Notes under the pieces: generated by a model
What the model saw: only the letters and a program-made list of their open reading frames with translations
Databases searched by the model: none
Told to the model about the DNA's origin: nothing
Translations under genes and position numbers: made by a program
Source of the DNA: Bimastos eiseni
Lineage: Eukaryota; Annelida; Clitellata; Crassiclitellata; Lumbricidae
Assembly (NCBI GenBank): GCA_959347315.1
Contig: OY365810.1
Span: 7,208,598-7,272,597, forward strand
Direction: 5' to 3'
Length of the DNA stretch: 64,000 nt
In this document: positions 44,673 to 56,430 of the stretch, in pieces
Numbering within the stretch: position 1 is the stretch's first letter
Layout of the letters: every line of letters starts with the position of its first letter

Positions 44673-44999
44673 CAGCCTTTCCCAATCTTGTTTGCCCCCT
44701 CCCTCCCCCGTCCAAAACTACACATACTCTGCTGTATGTACAGACCCTTGAGAATGCAGACAATTATTGTCTTAGGCCTAGATTAGATTAATAAAAACAT
44801 AAATATCGATGGCAATGACATGAATTCACTTATACACAGACGTTTAGCAAGGAACCTCCTATGAAAAATTGTGATAATTTATTTTCAATTGTTTGAAACC
44901 TATTCTGCACACTGAAAGACTTTGAAAGTTTTCCACGGAACCCATGTCTTCACCTCACGGAACCATAGTGTTCTGCGGAACACAATTTGGGAAACGCTG
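44673..44999. mobile_element. hAT-like MITE (member 1)
   Basis: Inverted ends CAGCCTTTCCCAA and TTTGGGAAACGCTG. Flanks ATCTAGAT (44665-44672) and ATCAAGAT (45000-45007) match at 6 of 8. The interior is shared with 59505-59740 (GAATGCAGACAATTAT, CCTCCTATGAAAAATT). It is inserted directly against the foldback element. Confidence 0.65.
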
Positions 45000-45068
45000 A
45001 TCAAGATAACACTCAGGAGTCAGATGAACGGATTTTGTAGATTCCGTTTCATAGACATTCATATCGAT

Positions 45069-45115
45069 GATGATGATAATGATGATGATGATGATGAAGA
45101 CGACGACGACTTTAT
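45069..45115. repeat. (GAT)n/(GAC)n microsatellite
   Basis: About 14 trinucleotide units; gives Asp-rich frames of no meaning. Confidence 0.9.
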
Positions 45116-45500
45116 GGATAAACGTGTTACAGAAAAGTTTTGCACGTGGGATGTATTTGATTAAGTTGTAATCAAAGCAGCAATTACTAAGTGGCAAGCG
45201 CGTCTTGGCGCGTGTCTTGAGGCCGAAGAAGTACATTCAAACTAATAATGTTTAAAAAAAAGTGATTTACCAAGAACTGTTCTTTATCTAGGTATTTTAC
45301 CAAAAGACAGCAATGACTTGACCTTGTTAAAGTTACAGTGAGGAGTGGAAACTGAGTTTAAGTACTGTGGTTTGTTCATTGAATTGCTCTTATTACCAGA
45401 CAACTTGTGTGCATGAGCATTTTGGATGATACAATAGTGTGTGGCTATTAGCAGGCTTCAATTTAGTAGAATATATTATATATTATTTGGCTGTATTGTA

Positions 45501-45572
45501 TCAAAGCAAGCTGTTATTAGGTCAAACTACGTCACAGTTCAATATTATGCTGTAATTGGGGTCAAACTCTAT
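45501..45572. repeat. outlying units of the 38-bp minisatellite
   Basis: AAGCAAGCTGTTATTAGGTC and a degenerate second unit match the array at 46062-46640, 500 bases further on. Confidence 0.65.
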
Positions 45573-46061
45573 GCGACTCTATACTTATTGTCTATTGTTA
45601 CTACCACAAGTGTATTCTCTAATCAACGCCAGTGTATGATATTTTATTCAGAATGTATTCATGGGAGATATTTATGGGAAGACTGGTATAATTGTCCTAG
45701 TCTATGCCTTAGACCATCCATGCAGCTGTTTGAATACACCTGGTTTAATGATAGGATCTTATTTGTCATATTGCATTTGCTTTGTGTTTAGTTATTAATG
45801 ACCAAAGTGGATGCTTTCTCTTTTGTATCATCCATCAATTTTCATTATTAGTAATTAATTTCTTGTTTGTTTTATCATTTAATCAGATTATTGCCATACA
45901 AGTTGTTTAGAGTTGAAGCATGTTGCTGATTAATGATAGTGATCCCTGGGTAGATCTTAGTATATTCTGTATCGGAGCAATAATTGCTGATGTAACTAAA
46001 AAAATCAGAGTTTGCAGTGTGTTTCAAAAAATTTACATGTGAAAGATGGTGTAATAGGTGG
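45573..46061. other. intergenic, nothing recognised
   Basis: AT-rich spacer between the outlying and main minisatellite units. Confidence 0.4.
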
Positions 46062-46640
46062 AATCAGGTCACAGTTCAAACCAAGCTGTTATTAGGTCAA
46101 ACCAGGGCACAGTTCAAACCAAGCTGTTATTAGGTCAAGCCAGGGCACAGTTCAAACCAAGCTCTTATTTATGTCAAACTAGGTCACAGTTCAAAACAAG
46201 CTGCTAGGTCAAACACAGTTCAAACCAAGGCAGAAGAAGGACATTCAAGGACATTCATGTTATTAGATCAAACCAGATCACAGTTCAAACCAAGCTGTTT
46301 TTAGATCAAACCAGGTCACAGTGTAAACCAAGCTGTTATTTAGGTCAAATCAGGTCACAGTGTAAACCAAGCTGTTATTTAGGTCAAACTAGGTCACAGT
46401 TCAAACCAAGCTGGTTTTTAATTCAAACCAGGTCACAGTTCAAACCAAGCTGTTATTGGTCAAACCAAGTCACAGTTCAAACCAAGCTGTTATTAGGTCA
46501 AATCAGGTCACAGTGAAACCAAGCTGTTATATAGGTAAAACCAGGTCACAGTTCAAACCAAGCTGTTATTAGGTCAAACCAGGTAAAACCAGCTGTTATT
46601 AGGTCAAACAAGGTCACAGTTCAAACCGAGCTATAATTGG
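46062..46640. repeat. 38-bp minisatellite, about 15 copies
   Basis: The unit runs AGGTCACAGTTCAAACCAAG then CTGTTATTAGGTCAAACC, with variable copies and some truncated units. Confidence 0.9.
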
Positions 46641-46921
46641 ATGAAGACCAAGACATAATCAAGTCAATAAGAATGACAGACTTTGTTCCTGCAGCAGAAA
46701 CTAACTGGAAACAGTATGTATATAATTGATCTCAGTTATAGTTTGTAACTGTAGCCGTGTGAAGCAGTTAGACAATCAGTCTTTTTATGGCAGAACAAAG
46801 TGATAATATAATACGGCAACAGTGCTTCAATGCTTCAATTGTTTGCTATAGAAACAAATACCTGCTTGTAGCAGACAGCCAGATTGTCATTTAGACTTGA
46901 ATTGAAATTACTGTGAGACAA

Positions 46922-47010
46922 TAGTGGCCGAATGGATAGACTGCTTTGACATATAGCATATAGTATGGGTTCAAGTCTCAACTTAGGGAATCACTGTGTA
47001 AGGACCACTG
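46922..47010 (+). mobile_element. tRNA-derived SINE
   Basis: Box A TGGCCGAATGGATAGACTG and box B GGGTTCAAGTCTC about 40 bases apart, followed by TCACTGTGTAAGGACC, the same body sequence as follows the tRNA-like head at 61781. Confidence 0.65.
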
Positions 47011-50000
47011 ATGCTCTGTTCTATGGTCATGTTTTACCTTTTGAACTTTGGAGGGGGAGGGGTAATTTCAAACGCAACTGTATTGTATATAAGCATTTGT
47101 AAAGCGCCTCTAGTAGGGCGAACCGTTCAGAAGCGTAGAGTGAACAGAAAGAGAAAGCACATTCCAAAGAGAGAGCCTGGACCAAAGGAGAGAGCCTTGA
47201 AGCAAAGGATTAAGACCTTTAGATGCCTCCAAGCAAAGGATGCGCCATAGTAGCTGCTGTAGGAACAACCAAGATGAACAAGGTGGACAGTGGGAGCAAG
47301 CTGAATGAAGCCAAAGTATCCCATCAACTGTATTGAATTGTATATAATCAGACAGCAATGTATGTCAGTCTTTAGACCACTGTGTTCTACTACCAGACAA
47401 TCTGTCAATCTGTTGCTGAGAATTGTCGAAATACCTTTGTAAATTTCTTTCTTTATGTACAGCCAGATTCATTCAGACATTCTGGGAGACATACCTTACA
47501 AAAACAATGCGTGCAGTGAAACATGCAGACGTACAGTGTTTTATGGGTGTACTATATCACAAAGGTACCTCCCCTTCCTGTGACTCGAAGAAAGAATATG
47601 ATGTCGTATATCTGTAGATTTATATAGCGTCTCTCATGAGCCTCTCTTATAATCACTACCAGCCGTTGATGTCTGAAAGCGGATGCCCTTTGTGCGGCAC
47701 CTGTTGTTTTTCTTAGAGACTGGAAGTTCTCGTAAATCAACAGGTAATTTGTCTATGGGGTGTGAATTGGAATTCCGTGTTTACACCCGCATGGCTAGAG
47801 TTCTGTGATGTTTAGAAATGTGTTGTTTATGATTGTTTTAGACGCCAGGAAGTTAGACATGAGAACTGAGGGATAGCGGTTTCAATGGCCTTGCACCGAA
47901 GATAACGGTGGTAGTTCTGCTGGCCTGTTGATTGGCCTCCGTTGTCTCGTTCTTTGCCTGACATCCGTCTGGTATGTTAATGTATTAATTGAAAATTCTC
48001 TATTAAGTTGGTCAATGGTCATTATAGAAGCGTTAATGCAATTACTGCTGAATACTAAATGTTAGTAACTTGTAACCGACATAATGGTTCAATTGTTGCA
48101 GGTAGAATTGCCATGAGTTAGGGCTTAGAAATCAGGTAGTCCTATTGTCATAGTGATCGGTGCTTGGTGCTTGCTTATTAGTTACCTCTGCTGGATGAAC
48201 ACTTGAGAGGGTAACATCGTGTATTCCTCTCTCACTGCGATATATAATTCGGAAATATAGTTGTTTAGGATATGCGGCAGTAGAACAGCCCAATCGAAAA
48301 GGGGACTTTGGCAAATCAGTTTTGCAAATTATGAAGCCAATTAAATTGGCACAAGAGTCAATCTGTGTAAAATCTTCAAATATGTGAAATTCTTTATAAA
48401 TGGCCTTTTTCACGATTTTCAGGTAATATTTGCAAGCCTATGTGCACTTGTTCCTGAGATACTTTCCTCTGTGCATATCAAAAGGTTGAAGACGTGTAGT
48501 GTGTTCTGCTTCCTCTCTCTGCCTCTTCTTTCCACCCTCTGTCCCTTTCTCTCTTTATCAATTGGACTTCAACAGGATATCTCTGACATGACATAGCGCT
48601 CAGGAACAGTCTACTCCTCTGAACATCTTGAGGTTAACACTTGTTAGAAACTTGTGAATTTACAATTACAATTGATACACAGAAGGTTTGTTGTTTAGTT
48701 GAGGCTAAATTGATTTCTTATTGGATTTACTGGGACTGTTTGCCCATCGAATGCTGTTTTGTATCAAACTCTGTTTGATATTCAAATTAGTCTCAAATTC
48801 CATGGCTGGCAAATTGTCTCTGGTTTCTTAGAAGTGTGTTTTCAATGAACAGCAAGTCTTGTGTGTCCAATCCAAATATGAGTCGTACGAACAGTAAGGG
48901 ATGTCGTTTTTAGGTCTTCTTGTAATTTATGCGTGCTTATGTACTTACGTAATATGGTGTCCATGTTTGGAGATACTAGTGTAATTATATCCTTGAGCAA
49001 GACTATTATTGTAGGCGTGAGGAATGAAAAAGAGGGATATGGACGCAACTGGAGATCGCAATGCGAATATTTATATGCTATTCAATTCCAGACACTTTTA
49101 AGTTTAGTCCTACAACATATTGCTTGCATTTCTACACGCTTTACTGTTTTGATAACTGATGTAAAATATTCGCTAGTAATGACAAGTAGCATCACTAAGG
49201 TTGGTGCAGAGAGCACATCTGAGTAGATATTTTGAAGGGGAGCTTTATGAAATGGTCTATTGCATTACTTGCTTACGTGCTGGGGTCCTGCTCATTTGTT
49301 GATGATACTTTTAAGGTGTGACGTGAAATGCTCAACTATTTTTTTAACTATTTGGCCGACATTGGCAGTCTGTGCATTTCTGACCAATGCTTACGTGTTG
49401 CAAGTTGTCTCGCAACGCTGGTCTCTGCCTCTGTCAGAAACGACAATTTAAGAGTGTCTTCTTCGTACGGTGTGTGCACAGCGTGATCTTTCCATCGGCC
49501 AACAGAGGACATCCCTCGGTTACGGACACTGGACATCCTAATTTGGAAACTGCGCGAGCAGAACGCCAGAGTTCCCAACAGACCTATAATTGGCTCTACT
49601 AACGACAGGTCACTCGCCGCCGTCTCTCGTTACCGCGCATTGTACTGTCGTCTGCTTCTTGCCTCGCCTTGTGTACCGCGTCGTCTGCTTCAAGCCCGTA
49701 GCGAATTCCGTCCTCAAAAGCCGTGTTTACGGTTTCCTCCGGCGGCGTCTTTCGTTGGACCCGACTGTAATTTAAATTACTATGATGACCTATTGTTGTC
49801 GACCGATGGACCGTTCTTTGATCATTCGTGCCTAACTTACAAAGAGACTCATATTTCTTTCGTTTCAAATGGACCGTCGTTTCAATGGCTGGACACAGCG
49901 AGAACGTCATTTGGTGCGTATTGGTATCGCGTATTGATGACGACGATGATTATGCGTTTGGCGTGGACACTGGATATCGTATGATCATGGTGATGACGAC

Positions 50001-50652
50001 GATGATGTTGATGATGCTATTAGTGCAATAGTCTTCCCTGGTTTCTTGTCTCTGTTTCCTCTTTTTATTTCGGTTGAGTTTTATCGGAGTCGTGCTGTGT
50101 TCGTGGGTTTTCGCTCTCATTCCAGGCTTTATTGTAGCCAGCTGTGTGTCTTTCTGACAGCCCAATTTTCTCCTCTCTGATTGGGTGTCTGACAGCCCAA
50201 TTTTCTCCTCTCTGATTGGATGTCTCCGACGAGAACTTTCCAGACCTAACGGATGCCTTGCTTCTGAAGTTTCCCAGATCAGTTTATCTGGTCCGAGGAT
50301 AATGATTCCACGATTTATGTTTGGAGTGAAACTCAAGGAGACATGTCTGATTGCGTTAGGCTGAAGGTGTTATCCTTACCATTATGCTATCTCATTATCG
50401 TCTGTCTATTGTATCTTTTCTCTATTAGGTTTTGGTAATATGTGATCCATTGCAGCATAGACTATGTACTGTGTGTTATGAGTTTCTTGGAAGTGAGAAG
50501 AGTACCAAGAGGCAGTCATGGGTATGTAGTGTTGGCTACTTCAGTTTCGTTACTTCAGCATTTGAGGGAATTGAGGGCGGTGGACTTGTCCTCTCCCTTA
50601 CCGGCTCATACTTCCAGTAACTCCCCCGGACAATTCCCCCACCCCCGATTTT
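47011..50652. other. intergenic, no supported gene; small 35-bp duplication
   Basis: Frames up to 128 codons on both strands overlap each other and match nothing known. A 35-bp unit (GACAGCCCAATTTTCTCCTC...) occurs twice in tandem at 50156-50225. Confidence 0.4.
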
Positions 50653-51456
50653 GGGTAGGACATCTGCCCCTGGACAATTTCTCCCTAGTGTGAAGTATGA
50701 ACAGATGATGACAAGTTATATATTTAGCTGCCATTTTGTCAAATATATGAAAACAAGCAACTAATTATCGTGTCGTACAGGAGACCAAGTGAGTTCAGTT
50801 CTGAATCTTTATTTATCTTGCTGGATGCATGAATACTGCATACATTCCGTGACATGCCTAATAAGCGGTGAAGGTCAGCTAGTAAGCAGCTACAGTTGAT
50901 TAGCAGACCGTCAGTGACAAGTGATAATCATCTCCCTTTAATAAGAGTGAGAGTGGGTGAATACCTTTATATAGATGATAATCTCAGAAAATAGGCGGTG
51001 AAGATCAGCTAGTCAGCCGCCATTATATATCACTTGTTATCAATCTGGCTTCTTGATTTGTCAACAAACTTGAACACCGAGAGTAATTAACAGGTTTTGA
51101 AACCAAAGCAATATGTCAACCCTCTAAATATAGATATTTAACAGGTTTAGTAACACGTGGTCGACATGGACACATCCATGCACACATACATATTGTGCAT
51201 ACAATCATGCATATATAATTTGGGCGAGCTTATGGTCTACACTGGAGGGGCAATTGCCCTAGTCGGGAGGGGCAATTGCCCTAGTCGGGAGGGGCAATTG
51301 CCCTAGTCGGGAGGGGCAACTGCCCTAGTCGGGAGGGGCAACTGCCCTAGTCGGGAGGGGCAACTGCCCTAGTCGGGAGGGGCAACTGCCCTAGTCGGGA
51401 GGGGCAATTGCCCTAGTCGGGAGGGGCAATTGTCGAGGGGACAAATGTCCTACACT
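50653..51456. mobile_element. second foldback-like element with tandem-repeat end (candidate)
   Basis: Left end GGGTAGGACATCTGCCCCTG and right end (read inward) GAGTGTAGGACATTTGTCCC are imperfect inverted repeats. The right one continues into a 22-bp tandem array. End motif and design resemble the element at 43830-44664. No clear target duplication, so boundaries are provisional. Confidence 0.4.
51244..51440. repeat. 22-bp tandem repeat, about 9 copies
   Basis: The unit GGAGGGGCAATTGCCCTAGTC carries the palindrome GGGGCAATTGCCC; in several copies ATTG becomes ACTG. Confidence 0.95.
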
Positions 51457-53187
51457 CGGGACTGGCGCTTTCAGAGTGCAAGAGGTGGCATAGTTAATAA
51501 ACAGATGCCTTTTGGACCTATTGGTTTGATTGATAATTGTTTTATCTCTATAGGTGCAGATGCCTCCTCTTTAGGAGTGAGATAGCCTTGTGGCATGATC
51601 ATGAATATTGTATACAATCAGAAAACAGATAAAGAACCTTGGAATATGTTCTGGTGAAGGCAATACATAGATGAGAAGGCTTGATAATTATTTATGCTAT
51701 GTAGGGTTAATTCTGTGTTGTAAGGATCGAGTTTATACCATTTCAATTTTCAAAATTGCTAAATTTAGGGTTTTTGCATTGCATTGTAACAATCTAGATA
51801 TAGGCCTACTGTCAATTGTAATTTGTCCTGCCTTGGTTCTATATTTCTGCCCCACTGTAGCATCATTTTCAAGAAAATATAAAAATGTGTATAATTCAAG
51901 ATACAGTATGTCACAGTATATCTTTTATTTTCTCTTACTGTTAAAAATTATTCTCAATTTGTGTTAAATTTTTACAAATGGTTGCTATAGCAATAGAAAA
52001 CTCCAAAATTAGCTTATCAGAACAAATAACTAAAGGTTGAAAATTCTATCGTAGGTTATGAATATTAATTAAAGAAATCACGGGGTTATGTAACTCATGT
52101 TTGTCTAAGCATTTCTCCCTGCTCATGACTTCCCAGCCCTATTAATTGAATGCCTGCTGACTGGTCATTCCTTTGCCTGGCCGTCGTCTGTTCCCCACCA
52201 CTGACAGTATGTAGTGAGCTTTTTATAGCTGCATTTGCAACACGGCTCAAATTGAAGCAGAAGTCTTTTGCAGCTATTAGTAGCTTACTGCCGACGGCGC
52301 TCTATAAATCGTCGAAACTACAATTACATTCTGCTCTGGTGATTCGGATTTTCTTGGTAATGACGTTCCTGATGAGCAGCTGTGCAGATAAGTTGGTATA
52401 TATATATATATATATCCGGGAGATGGTAATGAAGGTGTTGGATTTAAAGGAAGCAGTATAATGTGATGACCACAACATGCGTTTTGATTAATTCAACAGT
52501 ACTCATTGGTATTCACTGGTATCTTCAGACACTTCTGTGGCCATGGAGGCAGATGGGCTCTATAGCACATCATTGGTGTTTTGAAGATATACTTTGGTGT
52601 TGGATTCAGGTGATAATGCTATATTAGACAGTTGACTGCAATGGTTTTCTTTTATTTCTTAGCTCTTCTGTTTGCTTCTTAAGACTTTCCTGTTTGACCG
52701 GGTCTGAGTCGGGAGTACTTCTGAATAGTTAGCTTAAAGTGCTATATAAATTACATAGATAGCTAGCTAGATAGAGTGCACAGGCAAATGATGTACATAC
52801 TCTAGCCTTTTATATTTTCATACATTACCAGCTGTTGAATACTACGGAGTTCTTCTTTGTTCACAACTAGAGTTTAAACAATATTATCGAGGTTGGAAAC
52901 TGTGAATTAGATTCAAATTTCTGTTGTATTGACAATTTCAGTTTATGTATAGGGTGGAGTTTGGCCACGGTAACAATTGTTGAATGCAGAAATCAGTGGT
53001 AATGGTAAAGTTCTGTAATAAGAGCGCTTCCTTTGATAGAAGCGTAGACACGGTAATTATGTCTTATCCATCTGTCATTAAAAAAATCTGCGTATCCTGT
53101 TGTGGTAAGTTTCAGTTAAGAATCTGCATGGGTTAGGGTGGATTTCCCTTGCGGAAGGACATTTTGCTGCAGGGTCTAAAATAGTGT
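51457..53187. other. intergenic, no supported gene
   Basis: Frames up to 103 codons on + (52150-52461), not recognised. A short (TA)n lies at 52397-52414. Confidence 0.4.
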
Positions 53188-53195
53188 CTTCTGAC

Positions 53196-53512
53196 TAAGG
53201 CTGTCAACGGGTATTCAGGTACCCAGGTACCCGCCTGAGGCTGACTACCCGGGTAATGAACTTGGTTTTCGGGTACTTGAAATTCTGTAAAACTGCGCGA
53301 TTTTACCTGAATATATGCCAGAAATATTCCGTTGGTCATATTGGCTGACTGCTCTGGCAATGAAATCGATTCTCGGGTGCCCGACATTCTGTAAAAATGC
53401 GCAATTACCTACATTGCCTAACAAACTATCTGCGCGGTCAGGTACCCGGTTACCCGACCACGCGAATCGACGGGTACCTGGGTTGTGATTTCAACATTTT
53501 TTGACAGCCTTA
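53196..53512. mobile_element. hAT-like MITE with perfect target duplication
   Basis: Terminal inverted repeats TAAGGCTGTCAA / TTGACAGCCTTA and a perfect 8-bp duplication CTTCTGAC on both sides (53188-53195 and 53513-53520). The interior has repeated GGGTACC and TTCTGTAAAA words. 317 bp, non-coding. Confidence 0.85.
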
Positions 53513-53712
53513 CTTCTGACACAAAGTGTGCTGTGACATTTTTGATTGACTTCTCTGTGTTGTATGAATTGTTGTAAGACTATAGTTCAAGCCAACTATA
53601 ACAGGATTTCATTTTGAGATCTGACATTTTTCTTATTGTAAAATTGTCCTGCAAGGTCATGCAAGGGATTAATTATCCCCTGGATGGTCTTAAAGTTAAA
53701 CTGTTCGTGGAA

Positions 53713-54366
53713 TTGACTGTCAGTATATGGTCATTTGACTGACTGTCAGTGTATGGTCATTTGACTGACAGTCAATGTATTGTCATTTGGCTGACAGCCA
53801 ACGTAGGTTCATTTGGCTGACAGTCAATGTAGGTTCATTTGACTGACTGTCAATGTAGGTTCATTTGGCAGACTGTCAATGTAGGTTCATTTGGCTGACA
53901 GTCAATGTAGGTTCATTTGACTGACTGTCAATGTAGGTTTATTTGGCTGACAGTCAATGTAGGTTCATTTGGCTGACAGTCAATGTAGGTTCATTTGGCT
54001 GACAGTCAATGTAGGTTCATTTGGCTGACTGTCATTGTAGGTTCATTTGGCTGACAGTCAATGTAGGTTCATTTAACTGACTGTCAATGTAGTTTCATGT
54101 GGCTGACAGTCAATGTAGGTTCATTTGGCTGACAGTCAATGTAGGTTCATTTGACTGACAGTCAATGTAGGTTCATTTAGCTGACTGTCAATGTATGGTC
54201 ATTTGGCTGACTGTCAATGTAGGGTCATCTGACTGACTGAATGTCAGTGTATGTTCATATGACTGAATGTCAGTGTATGTTCATATGACTGAATGTTAGT
54301 GTATGTTCATTTTGGCTGACTGTCAATGTAGGTTCGTTTGACTGACTGGCACTGTCGGTGTATGTT
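53713..54366. repeat. 26-bp minisatellite, about 25 copies
   Basis: The unit is TGACAGTCAATGTAGG then TTCATTTGGC, with variants concentrated at both ends of the array and a more uniform centre. Confidence 0.95.
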
Positions 54367-56056
54367 TCCTCCATTAGCTCACATTTCTCACAGGGCTTTA
54401 TTCTGATCCTAACAAACTCCAGATTTTATTTCCTTTTCATTTTGCTTTACATTTTCAATGTGTGATGGATTACTTTGCATATAATATTTCAGAAGTGCTA
54501 TTAAATTTCTATAATTAAAAACGATCTGGAAACTCTGCCCTTTATATGAAACCTAACCATTTGTTGATTACATCGTGACCTCTCTGCGCACAGTCCTGGC
54601 CAGAATAGACATTTATATCCAGAATTGTATGCCATATCTTGCCAACTCATGCATAATGAGTACACCGACTGTACACTGTCGGTGGGAATGGCCAACCGCA
54701 ACTCGTATGCCGAGGCTAAGAAGATGAAATCGCTCGCACTTGATACTCAAGGCTTTATCCCAGGCATGCTTAAGTGTCAGCTCTTTCTTCTTTATGGCAC
54801 TTGTGCCACTAATCAATGCCGTAACAGACCTACATAAAATGACGCCTTAAACACGCATGCACAGAGACGATGGGGAACTTCTGAAGAATCTGGGAGGGTA
54901 GAAAGGTTATTTAAAAAGGGTAGAGTATGGTGTGTTCAATGACGTTAGTACTGTGCTTTGTTGTTGCAGTGATATGTCTCTAGGTAAGTAAGTATGTGCT
55001 TTATTGAACTGCCTGCAGATGTGCTGCAGCAGAGTAACTAACAATATTAGCGCTTGAGTTGTTACCTTGAAAGAAAGCCAGGTAAATTTTTTAATGAATA
55101 AATGAACAGCAGAGATTAACAGAGCGTAGAATGTAGCACTAACAGAGAGTGGTGATGGTGGTGGTGATGGTGATGATGATGATGACGATGACGGCGGCAG
55201 CGACGACGATGATGATGTTGAGCTCTCTGCCCAAAGGCATATCCGGTTTGCATTACGCCATGGGGGGATGGATGAGGTGGTTTCCCGTTGGCTTCCTCAA
55301 AGACAATTTAATATGGTTGAGCAACTTGAACAAGGCCGCAACTCAGTGATTTGAGGTGGGTTCAAAGAAACTTTTACTTGGAATCTACCTGTGGCCCCTT
55401 TAGTTGCAAGGCACAGAACATACCGACCACTATGCCACCACGTCCCAGAGAGATACAGTGTAACAACCAATATTCATAGATGGATTGTGTTGTCATGCTA
55501 GTGTTCTGTTACTCAACATTGCAAACATTGCAACATTGCTATTTGGCAATGAAAATGCTGTAAAGCCACAGATTTAATGTAGGATTTTTGTGTGGTAGTG
55601 TCTGGCAGTATAGGCCATGAAGCCATACAATTCCAATCCAGGTCTGTAGGGTCATTAACATTTATGAGTGCGATCTGATAAAATTCAGTGTCATTTCAAC
55701 CTTTGTATCTGACTGATGCCCTTTAGAAGTCCCAGCCTGTCATTTCATACCGAAGGGCTAAGGCGGCTGAAATAAACTGGGACTTGAGCTGATGGGCAGG
55801 TGTTTGATTCGAAAACATGCCAATCATTGGATTCTTATGCAATAAAACTTGAGCGAGTTAAACTGAGCAATTCAGTTTAAAAGCCCTGGGTCAGAGAGGA
55901 CCGAATCTTGCTGGATAAACACTAGACCATTGCATACCTAAATATTGTCTTGTCGCCTGTAATGTTAAAATTGTGTGATGAATAATTATGTTCCAGCCCT
56001 ATGTCTGTAGCTAGTACTTTTATGTCCTGTAGATGAGTTTTTTTCTCTCAGCTTTA
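54367..56056. other. intergenic; GGT/GAT tract and a tRNA-like SINE piece
   Basis: A GGTGAT/GATGAC microsatellite lies at 55150-55218. On minus around 55380-55450 is a tRNA-like head (GTGGTGGCATAGTGGTCGGT), probably another SINE. No gene seen. Confidence 0.4.
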
Positions 56057-56430
56057 TTGCATAACCGGAGATCGCCTCGGGCATTTGCCTCGGCCGAATA
56101 TCCCGTTTTTTGAGCTATTTGGAAGTATTCGCCTTGGCAAATATTACACACACAAATGGTTAAAAATTAATTTTTTTTTCAAATAAATTTTTGATAAACA
56201 CTTTACAGTCTAAAGATTTAAATTTAAAACCTTACTAGTAGTTATTACAGGTACCACACATTGTTTTGCTAATTTTTCATTTCACAAAACAGCAAAAGTG
56301 ACAAAAGTCTGTAGATGGTACTCTAGGCAAGAGTTACCACTACTATTCGATTCGCACCCAGATCAGGCAAATAGTGCAACCAAGTACTTGGATTCAGTAC
56401 TTAGTGGAAATTGTCTACTCGGTTATGCCC
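56057..56430. mobile_element. TA-flanked MITE, 374 bp (family member 2)
   Basis: Ends TTGCATAACCG and CGGTTATGCCC with TA on each side. It shares internal blocks with 32783-33381 but lacks about 225 bp of its middle. Confidence 0.7.
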
